Assembly: GCF_024519315.1 (NCBI RefSeq)
Contig: NZ_JANIIC010000016.1
Coordinates: 62,001-126,000 of the forward strand
Direction of reading: 5' to 3'
Source: Streptomyces malaysiensis subsp. samsunensis
GTDB lineage: Bacteria; Actinomycetota; Actinomycetes; Streptomycetales; Streptomycetaceae
DNA length: 64,000 bases
Position 1 is the stretch's first letter. Every line of letters starts with the position of its first letter. A program made the position numbers and the translations under genes. Shown here in pieces: positions 1 to 8,242 of the stretch. The notes below the pieces were generated by a model. That model was not told where the DNA came from and ran no database searches. It saw only the letters and a program-made list of their open reading frames with translations.

Positions 1-803
1 CGCTGCCACCGAAGCGGCGCGATGCACAGCACGGGCAGGGGGAGCGTCCTCTTGCGGCGGTTCTTGGTGTCGGCTTCGTAGTTCTCGCCCCGGACTCGCT
101 GACGCTGCTTGCGCACTGTGAGTGTCCGGCCGTCGAAGTCGATGTCCTGCCACCGCAGGCCGACGAGTTCCCCGCGTCGCAGCCCGAGGCCGATAGCCAG
201 CATGAAGGCCGCGTAGAGCGGGTCACGGCGTGCGGTGAGGATGAACGCGAGCGTCTCTTCCAGCGTCCACAACTGGCCCTCGTAGGGGTCCACCTTGGGC
301 GCCTCCACCAGCGTCACCACGTTGCGGGTGATCAGCTCTTCGCGGCACGCCGCCGACAACGCCGACCGCAGTACCTTGTGCGACTCCTTGGCGGTGGCCG
401 ACGAGGACGCGGTAGCGATCATCTTCAGGGCCGTCCGCACGTCCCGCACGCTCAGCCGTTCCAGGCTCTTCTTCCCGAGCTGGGGCACCAGATAGCGCCG
501 GACATGGGTCTCATACTTCGCCCAAGTGGTCCGTGAGCGGCGAGGCTTGATGATGTGCTCCAGCCAGTACGGCAGCCACTCACTCAGCTTGGCCGACCGT
601 GTCGGCACAGCGATGCCACTGTCTACCTTGGCCAGCAGCACACGGCGCTTGGCGTCGCACTCGGCCCAGGTCTTGCCGTAGGCGAACTTGCGGGCCCGGG
701 TACCGTCCGGCTGGAGCACGTACACAGCAGCCTGATACCGGCCGTCCTTGCGCTTGGTGATGGTTCCGGCCCCGTTGGGGTTGCGCTTGCGCTGGGCGGC
801 CAT
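1..803 (-). CDS. int: Tyrosine site-specific integrase, C-terminus beyond window
   Basis: Tyrosine recombinase expected to integrate and excise the element at a tRNA gene. Translating the minus strand from ATG at 803 gives MAAQRKRNPNGAGTITKRKD, an N-terminal arm-binding-type start, followed by a SAM-like core-binding region (residues about 65-150). The start of the catalytic domain reads LAIGLGLRRGELVGLRW, with the first catalytic Arg (box I). The remaining HxxR and Tyr lie off the left edge, so only about 267 residues are visible. The ATG overlaps the xis stop codon by one base (TGATG), implying translational coupling. Partial because of the window edge, not a pseudogene. Confidence 0.9.
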   Translation of the reverse strand, partial: MAAQRKRNPNGAGTITKRKDGRYQAAVYVLQPDGTRARKFAYGKTWAECDAKRRVLLAKVDSGIAVPTRSAKLSEWLPYWLEHIIKPRRSRTTWAKYETHVRRYLVPQLGKKSLERLSVRDVRTALKMIATASSSATAKESHKVLRSALSAACREELITRNVVTLVEAPKVDPYEGQLWTLEETLAFILTARRDPLYAAFMLAIGLGLRRGELVGLRWQDIDFDGRTLTVRKQRQRVRGENYEADTKNRRKRTLPLPVLCIAPLRWQ

Positions 804-991
804 CAGGCGGCCTCCCCAAGCCTGTCCGCGATGAAGTCGCGGACGGCGCTAACGGGGATGCGCCGGGCGCGATCGATGGTGATCGAGGGGAGGCGACGGG
901 AGCGGATCAGGTCGTAGACCTTCGAGCGGCCGAGCCGGAGGCGGATCATCACTTCGGGCACGGTGAGCAGGTCTTCGGTGTCGGCGGTCAT
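803..991 (-). CDS. xis: Excisionase (helix-turn-helix)
   Basis: 62-residue MerR-like winged helix-turn-helix protein. The motif LLTVPEVMIRLRLGRSKVYD followed by RSRRLPSITI and RIPVSAVRDFI is typical of AICE excisionases, which bind att DNA and steer the integrase to excision. It overlaps repSA upstream by 4 bp (ATGA) and int downstream by one base, so repSA-xis-int form one translationally coupled unit, as in pSAM2. Confidence 0.9.
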   Translation of the reverse strand: MTADTEDLLTVPEVMIRLRLGRSKVYDLIRSRRLPSITIDRARRIPVSAVRDFIADRLGEAA

Positions 992-2388
992 ACGGTGTCC
1001 CCCTCCTGGGCTTGTAGGTCACACAGGGCTTGTCGGGCGGTTTCGCGGGCGTCGGCGATGTCGCGGCGGATGTTGGCGGCGAGCCAGGATTCGCCGGGGG
1101 TGTGGCCGTGCCCCGCGTAGGCCCAGTGGGCGATGACGAGGGTGGTTGCCTCGGGATGGTCGTCAGGGTCGGGCAGACCGTGTTCGCGTCGTTCTTGGGC
1201 GGCGCGGTAGTCGGCGCGGGCCTGTCGGAGTGCTCCGAGGGTGGTGGAGTAGCGGCGGGATTTGGTGGAGAAGTGGCCCCGGAAGCCGAGCATGTGAGCC
1301 CATTGCCAGAGCTTGCGGTCGGGGTAGTGCTCGTCCAGGTCCCAGCAGGCGCGGATGAGTCGGCGGGTGTGGTCGGGCAGGTCGGGGAGCTTGTCGAGTT
1401 CGGCGAGTTCGCCGATCCGGCGGTCTACGGTGCCGGTGGTCTCGGCCGCTTTGGTGGCGTACTTCGCGACGTAGGAGGCCACGGCCTGTTCGGTCAGCTC
1501 ACCGGTTCCGAAGGCGCCGATGGGCCGGATGTCGAGCTGCTCGCCCCAGCGCAGCACCCGGCCGGGGATGTCGCTGTCTTCGGTGCCGGGGACGGTCACC
1601 TTGGCTCGGGCGGTGGCCGCTCGAAGGGCGTCAGAGAGCAGGTCGAAGGTGGCCCAGGCGGGTGGGGGTGTGTCGGGGCCGTCTGGGCCGTCGAGGCGGA
1701 TCACGGCGTGGAAGTGGATGGCGCCCCGGCGCTGGTATTCGGCGACTTTGCCGTAGGAGATGCGGAGTTGCTGGCGTAGTTCACGCTGGGTGATGCCGAC
1801 GCGGGCGGCGAGTTCACGCGGGAGGTAGATGGTCACGTAGCGCCACAGGTCCGAGGCGTGGTTGTTCCACAGGACCGCCGAGGCGTAGTCGTATGTCTGG
1901 GGGTTCAGTGGTGTGCCCAGTTCGGGGGCTCCTTCGGGGTGTGGGGTGCCGCAGCGGCAGCGTCCGGAGGTGGGGCGGTTGTGGACGGGGCCGAAGCTGG
2001 GTGCGGTGAAGGTGGCGAAGACGCGGGGGTGGTCGCGCACGGTGTCGGGGGTGCCTTTGGCGGTGTCGCCGACGAGTCCGGCGCGGATGAGGTGGTAGGT
2101 GTCCCCGGCGTAGGTCCAGGCGCAGGAGGGGCAGCGGGAGGCGCGGCGGTTTCCGCAGGCGACGCGGAGTCGTCCGCCTGGTTCGACGTCGGTGCTGTAG
2201 TGGTGCAGGACCGTGCCGGTGGTGGGGTCGAGGGTCTTGGTGGAGCCGGTGAGGTGGATCGGGTCGGCGCAGCCGCCGTTGCGGCGCGTCTGGTCCATCC
2301 AGCGGTCAAGGCCCGGGGACCCGGCCACCCGGAAGAGGTCTCCCAGGGTGGTCGGGTCCAGGCCCGCCAGGGTGGCGGATTCGGTCAT
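988..2388 (-). CDS. repSA: RepSA-family rolling-circle replication initiator
   Basis: 466-residue initiator needed for autonomous rolling-circle replication of excised AICEs. Seen: a HUH-type metal motif (GAIHFHAVIRLDG), a putative catalytic Tyr region (SYVAKYATKAAE), a conserved N-terminal stretch ATFTAPSFGPVHNR and a CxxC pair (RASRCPSCAW) near residue 75. I start at the ATG at 2388 (TESATLAGL) because the longer reading upstream is Arg-rich and overlaps the preceding gene; this start makes a 4-bp overlap with that gene. A second, divergent RepSA lies at the right end of the window. Confidence 0.88.
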   Translation of the reverse strand: MTESATLAGLDPTTLGDLFRVAGSPGLDRWMDQTRRNGGCADPIHLTGSTKTLDPTTGTVLHHYSTDVEPGGRLRVACGNRRASRCPSCAWTYAGDTYHLIRAGLVGDTAKGTPDTVRDHPRVFATFTAPSFGPVHNRPTSGRCRCGTPHPEGAPELGTPLNPQTYDYASAVLWNNHASDLWRYVTIYLPRELAARVGITQRELRQQLRISYGKVAEYQRRGAIHFHAVIRLDGPDGPDTPPPAWATFDLLSDALRAATARAKVTVPGTEDSDIPGRVLRWGEQLDIRPIGAFGTGELTEQAVASYVAKYATKAAETTGTVDRRIGELAELDKLPDLPDHTRRLIRACWDLDEHYPDRKLWQWAHMLGFRGHFSTKSRRYSTTLGALRQARADYRAAQERREHGLPDPDDHPEATTLVIAHWAYAGHGHTPGESWLAANIRRDIADARETARQALCDLQAQEGDTV

Positions 2389-2594
2389 GAGCGGCCCTGC
2401 TCCTTGTGGTGAGCGGGTCCGTGGTTGGCGGTGTAGCCCTCGACCAGGGCGCGCACCTGGGCGTCGCCCGTGGCGGTGGCGGTGGCGCCGCAATGGCAGA
2501 TAGCCGATCCTCGGGCGGGGGCTGACGGGGAGGGCTTGCTGACGTGCAGGCCCGGGGTGTTCGGGGTGGGGGTCAGGTCAGTCACGGCGGTCAC
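2385..2594 (-). CDS. Small AICE protein with CHCG motif
   Basis: 69 residues, overlapping repSA by 4 bp and the upstream gene by 4 bp, so clearly part of the element operon. A Pro/Thr-rich N-terminus precedes AICHCGATATATGDAQVR, with a single CxC pair, and a C-terminus ending HHKEQGRS. Similar short proteins sit just before repSA in many Streptomyces AICEs, but no biochemical role is known to me. Coding is supported mainly by the overlaps and position. Confidence 0.6.
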   Translation of the reverse strand: MTAVTDLTPTPNTPGLHVSKPSPSAPARGSAICHCGATATATGDAQVRALVEGYTANHGPAHHKEQGRS

Positions 2595-2776
2595 TTCCCG
2601 ACCGGGGTGGAGTCGGCGACCTGGACGAGGGCGTAGCCGCGCCCGTGGCAGGCCGGGCAGGTGACGCGGATGGTGACGCGGGAGCCGTCGCGGTGGCGGG
2701 CACCGGTGGTGACGGCGGCGACGGGGAAGCCGCCACAGGCCGGGCAGGGGCGCGTGTGGGCATGGGTGTGCTGCAT
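2591..2776 (-). CDS. Small zinc-ribbon-like AICE protein
   Basis: 61 residues with two CxxC knuckles, CPACGG near residue 12 and CPACHGRG near residue 42, resembling half of a DnaJ-type zinc ribbon. The His-rich start reads MQHTHAHTRP. It overlaps the next gene by 4 bp. Proteins of this kind are common passengers between the spd genes and repSA; a nucleic-acid or protein-binding role is only inference. Confidence 0.62.
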   Translation of the reverse strand: MQHTHAHTRPCPACGGFPVAAVTTGARHRDGSRVTIRVTCPACHGRGYALVQVADSTPVGK

Positions 2777-2868
2777 GATGGTGGTTCCCTTTCGGGTCCG
2801 GTGGATCTGGAAGGTGGTTGAGGCGCCCGGGGCGGCGGTGTTTGGCGACAGGGCCGTCCCGGGGGCTG

Positions 2869-3117
2869 TTAGCGGCGGCGTCCGCGCCGGGGCTTGGAGT
2901 AGCCGGGCGGGATGGCCTCGTACGTGCTCTTGCCGTGCTCGAAGGAGGCGGCGTCGGTGTCGCCGTTGGACTGCTCAGCGAACTGCCGGGCGATCCGGCG
3001 CACGGTCTTGCGGTCGCCGTGCCGTTTGGCGTTGGCGTACTCCCGGCCCAGCTCGGCCATGGCGGGGTTGGCCGGGGGCTCTTCCTTCTTGCTGGAGAAC
3101 AGGTCGCGGATTCCCAT
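2869..3117 (-). CDS. Small basic hypothetical AICE protein
   Basis: 82 residues, highly charged (MGIRDLFSSKKEEPPANPAM ... SKPRRGRRR), no membrane segment or Cys. It starts 3 bp after the stop of the SpdD-like gene, so it is translated from the same transcript. I do not recognise the family; the tight spacing and position within the transfer operon are the only clues. The 92 bp between it and the next gene hold no evident feature. Confidence 0.6.
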   Translation of the reverse strand: MGIRDLFSSKKEEPPANPAMAELGREYANAKRHGDRKTVRRIARQFAEQSNGDTDAASFEHGKSTYEAIPPGYSKPRRGRRR

Positions 3118-3120
3118 GGC

Positions 3121-3393
3121 TTATCGGCCCTTCTTGGCGAGGCGGATCGTGACGCCCGCGCCGCCCACGGTGGGGACGGCGGCAGCGGCGGCGGCCATGG
3201 CCATCTGGAAGGTGATGGCGGCGACGATGATGATGACGACGATGCCGCTGGTGATCGTGATGGTGAGCAGGATCGGTCCGGTGTAGGAGCGGGCGGGGGC
3301 CTGGACGACGACCACGTTGCGCGGATCGACGCCGGGCGGGATCAGGTGCGCGGGGCGGTGCCCGGCCCTGAGCTGTGCGTCGGGGTGCCGCAT
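3121..3393 (-). CDS. SpdD-like membrane protein (plasmid spread)
   Basis: 90 residues with one strong hydrophobic segment (about residues 41-66, LLTITITSGIVVIIIVAAIT) followed by an Ala/Val-rich tail and basic end. Size, single membrane span and position between the small transfer gene and the zinc gene match SpdD proteins, which help spread the element between compartments of the recipient mycelium. Start ATG at 3393 is set by a near-perfect Shine-Dalgarno AAAGGAGGTGA six bases upstream. Confidence 0.65.
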   Translation of the reverse strand: MRHPDAQLRAGHRPAHLIPPGVDPRNVVVVQAPARSYTGPILLTITITSGIVVIIIVAAITFQMAMAAAAAAVPTVGGAGVTIRLAKKGR

Positions 3394-3417
3394 CGGGGGT
3401 CACCTCCTTTCTGGTGG

Positions 3418-3603
3418 TCAGGTGCAGCGGTGGGTGCGGGCGGCGAGTTCGGCGGCGGTGCGGTCGCGGTAGTCAGCCGAGAAGCCACAGCCGGGGGCGG
3501 TGCAGGCGGCGGTGTGCTTCACGCGTCCTCGGTGGTCGTTGTAGGTGCCGACCCGGACGGGGCCGATACGGATCACGTCGCGGAAGCGGTGCGGGCGCAG
3601 CAT
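3418..3603 (-). CDS. Mobile-element transfer protein, small CxxxxC type
   Basis: 61 residues: basic N-terminus RPHRFRDVIRIGPVRVGTY, then HTAACTAPGCGFSADYRDRT with a Cys pair, and a C-terminal RTHRC. This pattern (two Cys plus terminal His/Cys) is what AICE annotations call mobile element transfer protein; the real activity is unknown. It begins 4 bp after the preceding stop with AGCTGA-type spacing, consistent with coupling. Confidence 0.65.
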   Translation of the reverse strand: MLRPHRFRDVIRIGPVRVGTYNDHRGRVKHTAACTAPGCGFSADYRDRTAAELAARTHRCT

Positions 3604-3607
3604 CGGT

Positions 3608-3787
3608 TCAGCTCACCTGGCCGGTGAAGTCGTCGGCGTGGTTGTTGAGCCACTGCCGGATCTCGGACTGTTCGTCGTCGGTGGACTGGTTGATTGCCGC
3701 TTCGCCAACGGCCAGGCCATCGACCAGACGGCCCTGACGGGTCAGTTCGGCGGACTGTTCCAACGCGGAGCGGATCGAAGCACGCAA
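3608..3787 (-). CDS. Small acidic hypothetical protein, TTG start
   Basis: 59-codon frame beginning TTG at 3787, preceded by AAAGGA. It encodes LRASIRSALEQSAELTRQGR and, later, EIRQWLNNHADDFTGQVS. It is acidic and helical, with no Cys or membrane segment. The stop lies 4 bp before the next gene, and the codon bias is typical, so I treat it as a real gene missed when only ATG/GTG starts are used. It may be read from an alternative start; function unknown. Confidence 0.5.
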   Translation of the reverse strand: MRASIRSALEQSAELTRQGRLVDGLAVGEAAINQSTDDEQSEIRQWLNNHADDFTGQVS

Positions 3788-3804
3788 GGCTTTTTCCTTT
3801 CGGG

Positions 3805-4473
3805 TCAGGTGAGTTGAGCGGCGATGGCCTCGGCCATCTGGGGCGGGACGCCCAGGCGGGCGCGCAAGGTGTCGGTGTCGATCGGGGCGCCGGTGGTGGC
3901 GCGGTGGGCGTCGGCGATCTTGCGGGCGTGCTCGACCAGGGCCGGGGGCACCTGCATGGCGGGCGCGGGCGCTTTCGGGGCGGGTGCGGGCAGTTCGGGG
4001 GCGGGTTCCGGGGTGCGGTCCACCGTGATGTCAGGGGCCGGTTCCGGGGCGGGCGGCACCGCCGTGGGGGCGGGGGCAGGCTCCGGAGTGCCGACGGGTG
4101 CGGGGGTGTGGGCCAGGAGGGTGCCGCCGAGGAAGGCCAGTGCGGGCCATCCGGCGACGATGATGCGCAGCACGGCCGGGATGTGGTTCATGTCCAGCAG
4201 TCCGGCGGTGGCGATGTTGGCACCGAGAGATGCGGTGAGCGCGATGATGAACCAGAACCAGGCGGCGCTGGCCGAGTCGGCACCAACGGCCCGTAGCGCG
4301 CGCATCCGGCGCCATGCGGCGACGAGCAGCAGATCAACCGAGATGGGGTAGGCCCAGGCTTTCCAGCCGTGTTGTCCAGCGGCTTCGGCCAGATCATGCA
4401 GGTGAGCGAAGGACAGCGCGCCCGCGATGAGAGCTTGGATCAGTACGGGGTCGGGTCGGAGTGAGCGGGTCAT
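3805..4473 (-). CDS. SpdB/DUF2637-type membrane protein
   Basis: 222 residues. The N-terminal half carries about four hydrophobic segments (for example ALIAGALSFAHLHDLA, FWFIIALTASLGANIATAGL, IIVAGWPALAFLGGTLLA), the DUF2637 pattern found in Spd proteins. A Pro/Ala/Glu-rich linker (about residues 115-175) leads to a small C-terminal helical domain that may bind DNA or TraSA. ATG at 4473 is chosen over the GTG at 4482 because AAAGGAGG sits at ideal distance. Role inferred: intramycelial spread together with the neighbouring spd genes. Confidence 0.72.
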   Translation of the reverse strand: MTRSLRPDPVLIQALIAGALSFAHLHDLAEAAGQHGWKAWAYPISVDLLLVAAWRRMRALRAVGADSASAAWFWFIIALTASLGANIATAGLLDMNHIPAVLRIIVAGWPALAFLGGTLLAHTPAPVGTPEPAPAPTAVPPAPEPAPDITVDRTPEPAPELPAPAPKAPAPAMQVPPALVEHARKIADAHRATTGAPIDTDTLRARLGVPPQMAEAIAAQLT

Positions 4474-4551
4474 GGTGGTCACCTCCTTTGAGGTGTCGGC
4501 CGGGGCCGGGCGAGAGACCGTGGCCTATCGCCCGGCACCAGGGGCGGTACT

Positions 4552-4743
4552 TCAGGACGAGGCGAGACCGGAACCGAAGCAATCGAGGCAGAGTCCGGTC
4601 TGGTGGTGTCCGGTCTTCCGGCCACCACGGCCGACACGGACCTCGGTGGCGGTCTCACCAGATCCCTTGCAGGTGGGGCACTTGGCCGGGGCGGTGGTCT
4701 TCTTCGTGGTGCGTCGGGTGGTGGTGGTCTTCCGTGCGGCCAT
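4552..4743 (-). CDS. Small Lys/Thr-rich zinc-ribbon protein
   Basis: 63 residues: a basic, repetitive N-terminus (ARKTTTTRRTTKKTT) then KCPTCKGSGE and LCLDCFGSG, two CxxC knuckles of a DnaJ-like zinc ribbon. The basic tail suggests nucleic-acid contact. ATG at 4743 has GGGAG 8 bases upstream; the GTG at 4752 overlaps that site. It lies between traSA and the spdB-type gene in the transfer operon. Exact role unknown. Confidence 0.62.
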   Translation of the reverse strand: MAARKTTTTRRTTKKTTAPAKCPTCKGSGETATEVRVGRGGRKTGHHQTGLCLDCFGSGLASS

Positions 4744-4824
4744 GGCGATCACTCCCGTGTTTCAGGCATGGCGGTGGTAGGGACCCGGCGCGAAGCGGTC
4801 GCGCCGACCGTGGTGCGAGGGGTG

Positions 4825-6207
4825 TTACTCGGTAACGGGCTTGGGCTTGACCAGCGACGGACCCTCGGCCGGGTTGGAGATGGCCGGGGCGATGGGGCGC
4901 CATGCGGCGATCGCGGGGACGTCGGGGGTCAGGTGTGCGAACTGGCGGCAGACGGCAGCCACTTCGCTGATGCTGATCTGCGGGGTGCGGATGCGGGACC
5001 AGCCGCCGGAGGTGTCACCGGCCACGGCCACGCCGGGGCGGTCCGGCGGGATCGTGGTCGCGACCGACACCGCTTCCGGCGCGATGTCGCCAAGGCCCAT
5101 CTCTGCTGTCTGCTTGTCGTTGACGCGGTGGACCACACGGCCGGTGAGCTGCGCGCGGAGCATGGTGGCGCCCCTGCCCAGCTCGGAGCCGAAGCGCTGC
5201 CCGCAGATCTCCAGGTAGATGCCGACCGCCCGGGAGAGCTGGGCCATGCGGATCAACTGGGTGACCATGCGGTCCCGGCGCTCTTCGTCCTTCTTGGTGG
5301 CGACCATGAACAGCTCGGCCACCTCATCGATCAGGACCACGATCGGGACCGGCCGCTTGTCGGCCGGGAGTCCCCAGATGTCGGAGGTGATCTCCGCGTC
5401 CGGGGTGCTGGCGGTGAGGCCCTGGTGTTCCTTGAGCAGGTCGAAGCGGTCGTCCATCAAGCCGACCAGGGCATCCACCAGACCCGATGCTTCCTCCGGG
5501 TTCGTGGCCAGGGCCGACAGGCGCGGGGCGTACGGGGCCTGTTCGACGCCGCGTTTGCAGTCGATCCCCGCCAGCGCGATCCGGTGTTCGGCCAAGCCCT
5601 TGATCAGGTTGCGTTGGTACATGGACTTGCCCGACTGGTTGGCTCCGAGGGTCAGCCCGTGCGGGATGGCCCGGTAGTCCCGGACGAACGCGGTCCCGTC
5701 CTCCCGACGCGCCACCGGGATGACCATCGGCCGACGCGATACCCGGCGCGGCATCTTCACCCGGCGCAGCACGTCATACCCGGTCATCCGCAACTCGACC
5801 GTGCCGGGCTTGCCCTCCACCACGTGCACAGCGTGGACACCCCAGGCGTGGCGCAGCCGGTTGGAGGCGGCGGCGATGTCGGCCGGTTCCATCCCGGCGG
5901 GCAGTCGCAGCGTCACCCGCAGCCCAGTCGAGGTCGAGCGGACGCGGCGGACCTTCGGCGGCACGGGCTGTGCCTCACGGCTGCGGGTGACCGTGCGGGA
6001 GAGGAAGGCGCGGAGGCGGGACGGGGCGACCGTCAGGCCACACACGTCCATCGTGGTGCGGTAGGTGAAGGCGAACCGGGTGCGGACGATCGGCATGCCC
6101 ACGAGTGACCAGTAGACCGCAGGGGCCTTGACACGGGCGTACCCGAGGCCCCCGGCAGTCCCAGCCAGCGGGGTGCCGATCTCCAGCAGCGTCACCAGGT
6201 CCGACAC
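4825..6207 (-). CDS. traSA: TraSA/TraB-type FtsK-SpoIIIE DNA translocase
   Basis: 460-residue septal DNA pump that moves double-stranded element DNA between mycelial cells, the hallmark of Streptomyces conjugation. Seen: Walker A GANQSGKSM (about residue 190), Walker B VPIVVLIDEVAEL (about residue 287), an arginine-rich region before the ATPase core, and AQLTGRVVHRVND as in FtsK-type pumps. It starts 3 bp after the SCO3933-family gene. Compared with FtsK it lacks long N-terminal membrane anchors. Expected to be repressed by KorSA from the divergent promoter. Confidence 0.9.
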   Translation of the reverse strand: MSDLVTLLEIGTPLAGTAGGLGYARVKAPAVYWSLVGMPIVRTRFAFTYRTTMDVCGLTVAPSRLRAFLSRTVTRSREAQPVPPKVRRVRSTSTGLRVTLRLPAGMEPADIAAASNRLRHAWGVHAVHVVEGKPGTVELRMTGYDVLRRVKMPRRVSRRPMVIPVARREDGTAFVRDYRAIPHGLTLGANQSGKSMYQRNLIKGLAEHRIALAGIDCKRGVEQAPYAPRLSALATNPEEASGLVDALVGLMDDRFDLLKEHQGLTASTPDAEITSDIWGLPADKRPVPIVVLIDEVAELFMVATKKDEERRDRMVTQLIRMAQLSRAVGIYLEICGQRFGSELGRGATMLRAQLTGRVVHRVNDKQTAEMGLGDIAPEAVSVATTIPPDRPGVAVAGDTSGGWSRIRTPQISISEVAAVCRQFAHLTPDVPAIAAWRPIAPAISNPAEGPSLVKPKPVTE

Positions 6208-6210
6208 GAC

Positions 6211-6540
6211 TCAGACCCCCGCCACGACCGAGGCGGCGCGGAACGCGATGCCGTGACGCTTCTGGCCGTTGATCTCGTTCTCCCAGTCCCGGGCCCTCAG
6301 CCCCACCACCGACACCGGGGTACCCGGGGTCAGCCCCTCCGGGATACCCGTCTCGGGCACGGACACCTGGTACAGGTTGCCCTCACCCTCATCGGAGATC
6401 AGCAGACCCACGGTCATCATGTTGGCGCCGGTCTCAGCGTCAACGGCGATCTCGCCAGTCTTCTTGTTCTTCATCTTGTGCGTCGGCGCGGTCGCGACGA
6501 ACACCACGGCGGTCGAAGTGTCGATCTTGAAGGACGGCAT
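6211..6540 (-). CDS. SCO3933-family regulatory protein
   Basis: 109 residues, beta-rich, starting MPSFKIDTSTAVVFVATAPT and containing TPVSVVGLRARDWEN. This is the conserved first gene of many AICE transfer operons, named after S. coelicolor SCO3933 in current annotations; its biochemical function is not established. ATG at 6540 is set by AGGGAG 8 bases upstream. Being first behind the KorSA operators, it and traSA are probably the main repressed transcript. Confidence 0.72.
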   Translation of the reverse strand: MPSFKIDTSTAVVFVATAPTHKMKNKKTGEIAVDAETGANMMTVGLLISDEGEGNLYQVSVPETGIPEGLTPGTPVSVVGLRARDWENEINGQKRHGIAFRAASVVAGV

Positions 6541-6566
6541 TGATGCCACTCCCTTTGCTCGGAGTC

Positions 6567-6647
6567 GTGTACTAGCTCACGTCGAGTATGCGCGTGCTAG
6601 TACACGTGCGTCAAGTCGTTTCGGGGGTAACCTGTATGTGAACTAGC
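6567..6647. promoter_or_regulatory. KorSA-type operator cluster in the divergent promoter
   Basis: A perfect 10-bp inverted pair GTGTACTAGC (6567-6576) and GCTAGTACAC (6596-6605) is followed by a third, 9/10 matching copy GTGAACTAGC (6638-6647) 22 bp before the korSA start. The sites lie between the transfer operon and korSA. KorSA of pSAM2 is known to bind related repeats and repress its own gene; the assignment here is from repeat structure and position. Confidence 0.75.
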
Positions 6648-6668
6648 AGACGATGATGGGAGGGAGAG

Positions 6669-7406
6669 ATGGCACCACGAGTACGGCGAGAACCGCCGCC
6701 GTTTGTGCAGATCACAGACCACTTTCGGCAGCAGATCAACGACGGGGTGCTAGCCCAAGACGCGAAGCTGCCGCCGATTGCTGAGATCGCCAATGAGTGG
6801 GGAGTCGCCACGGCGACCGCCGCGAAGGCGATCAAGCAGCTTCAAGCGGAGGGGTACGTCCGATCCTCCACACAGGGGACGTTCGTGGACCTCGGACAGA
6901 GGCAGACCACCGGCCCCGATCGACTCCAGATGCTCCGCGTAGGCGGAAGCGGCTTCCGCCCTGGAGAGCGAGTGGAGATCGTGAGTGCTGGGCTAGTACC
7001 TGCACCTACGGAAGTCGCTGACACGCTGGGCATGGAAAGCGGGGCCCAAGTCATCCGCCGACAGCGGAGATACCTGGACGATCAGGGGACCGTTGCCCTG
7101 TCAACGTCGTGGCTACCCGGCAACTTCGCTGAGACTGCGCCAGAACTGATCGAGGCGGGGCCGCTACCGAAGATGACGTTCGGTCTGGTGGAGGAGCGCA
7201 CTGGACGACGCGCCGTGCGGAGGCGGGACCTTGTGGAGCTACGCCCCGTGCCCGAAGACGCGGCCGAGTTGCTCGGTATAGAGGCGGGCACGCAAGCCTT
7301 GACGATGAGCAACTTCTACTGGGACCAGCACGGATCGATGACCGAGTACGCCACCGACTTCTTCGGAGTCGGCCGCCAACTGTCGGCGGAGTACGACCTG
7401 CCCTGA
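6669..7406 (+). CDS. korSA: KorSA-like GntR/UTRA transcriptional repressor
   Basis: 245 residues. N-terminal GntR winged helix (PFVQITDHFRQQINDGVLA, then ATATAAKAIKQLQAEGYV), about residues 10-75, and a C-terminal UTRA ligand domain (about 90-240) with RRQRRYLDDQG and MTEYATDFF. In pSAM2 KorSA keeps transfer and replication genes silent. Start ATG at 6669 follows GGGAGGGAG. It is the only plus-strand gene of the element and faces its own operators. Ligand unknown. Confidence 0.88.
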   Translation: MAPRVRREPPPFVQITDHFRQQINDGVLAQDAKLPPIAEIANEWGVATATAAKAIKQLQAEGYVRSSTQGTFVDLGQRQTTGPDRLQMLRVGGSGFRPGERVEIVSAGLVPAPTEVADTLGMESGAQVIRRQRRYLDDQGTVALSTSWLPGNFAETAPELIEAGPLPKMTFGLVEERTGRRAVRRRDLVELRPVPEDAAELLGIEAGTQALTMSNFYWDQHGSMTEYATDFFGVGRQLSAEYDLP

Positions 7407-7438
7407 TGGGCTGTTACAGATTTCTCTACCTCATCAAG

Positions 7439-7459
7439 CCCCCACCCTTCGGGCGGGGG
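7439..7459 (+). terminator. Hairpin after korSA
   Basis: CCCCCACCC, TTC loop, GGGCGGGGG: a 9-bp stem with one mismatch, 33 bp after the korSA stop. Compact GC stem typical of Streptomyces intrinsic terminators, without a U tract. Confidence 0.6.
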
Positions 7460-8076
7460 AGGGGGTGGGGAAGACCCTCCGGGGACTCCCGCGTGAACAG
7501 GAGGGCCGCTTCTTGCGGAACCAGTCGGACCCTGGTCGGGATGATCGTTGAAAGCCAGGCCAGGACAGTGTGAAAGCGCGAGGACCAACAGGCCCGTCCG
7601 TGTGCGAGGGAAGCGCGCGGACGGGCCGTCGCGTTGTCGGCACGGGGCCGCTCCTCGGTCGGCGGGTGCTCTTGCCCCCTGGGCATCCGGCGCGCTGGCC
7701 AACGGCCTGACAGCCGCCGCTACGGATCACACCCCACTGGCCCGTCACACGGGCCAGCGCGGGCACGGGGACTCGGGCGCCGCTCCTGCCTCCGGCCCGC
7801 TTCGCCCGGCCCCCGGCCCCGCGCCACCTGAAGTCGCCACGGGGTGACCCTCACACTTTGTCCGCCTCAGAACGGCGCCGGACCGAGCAGTCACCCCACC
7901 ACCTCAGACACCCCACCGACACAGCCGAACCCACCGGCAGCACCCAGCCACGAGAGGCGCAGTCCAGACGCACACAGGCCCGGGAGGCGACACCACGCCC
8001 ACCGAGAACCCGAAGGCGGCAAGGGGAGGTCGAGGTAAGTGGGTGGTGGGGTGCATGGATGGCTGGGGCGGGCGCT

Positions 8077-8242
8077 GAGAGAGACTTTAAGGTCTGCTGA
8101 TCAGCGGGGCCCCTCCGAGAGCAAGAAAGGGGGCCGAGTGACCACAAGAGCGGTGAGGGATTCCATCCCTCTCCATTGGTACAAGTGTAATGGCCCCCTT
8201 TCATGCTCTCGCCCCGCAGATCACCAGACCTCAAACTCTCTC
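8077..8242. repeat. Long imperfect inverted repeat with inner hairpin
   Basis: Left arm 8077-8134 and right arm 8192-8242 pair over about 50 bp. Matching blocks include GAGAGA, AGGTCTG, TGATC, GCGGGGC, GAGAGCA and GAAAGGGGGCC. The left arm has a 6-7 nt insertion. The loop contains a second perfect hairpin, GAGGGA TTCCA TCCCTC (8155-8171). Such size and structure suit a single-strand origin, a transfer site or a structured RNA. No open frame explains it. Confidence 0.7.

Noticed and set aside
4603..6108. 501-codon plus-strand frame opposite traSA
   Set aside because: Antisense shadow caused by codon bias; TraSA motifs are clear on the other strand.
7548..7847. 99-codon plus-strand frame after korSA
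   Set aside because: No ribosome site or family resemblance; spans a hairpin at 7591-7627.
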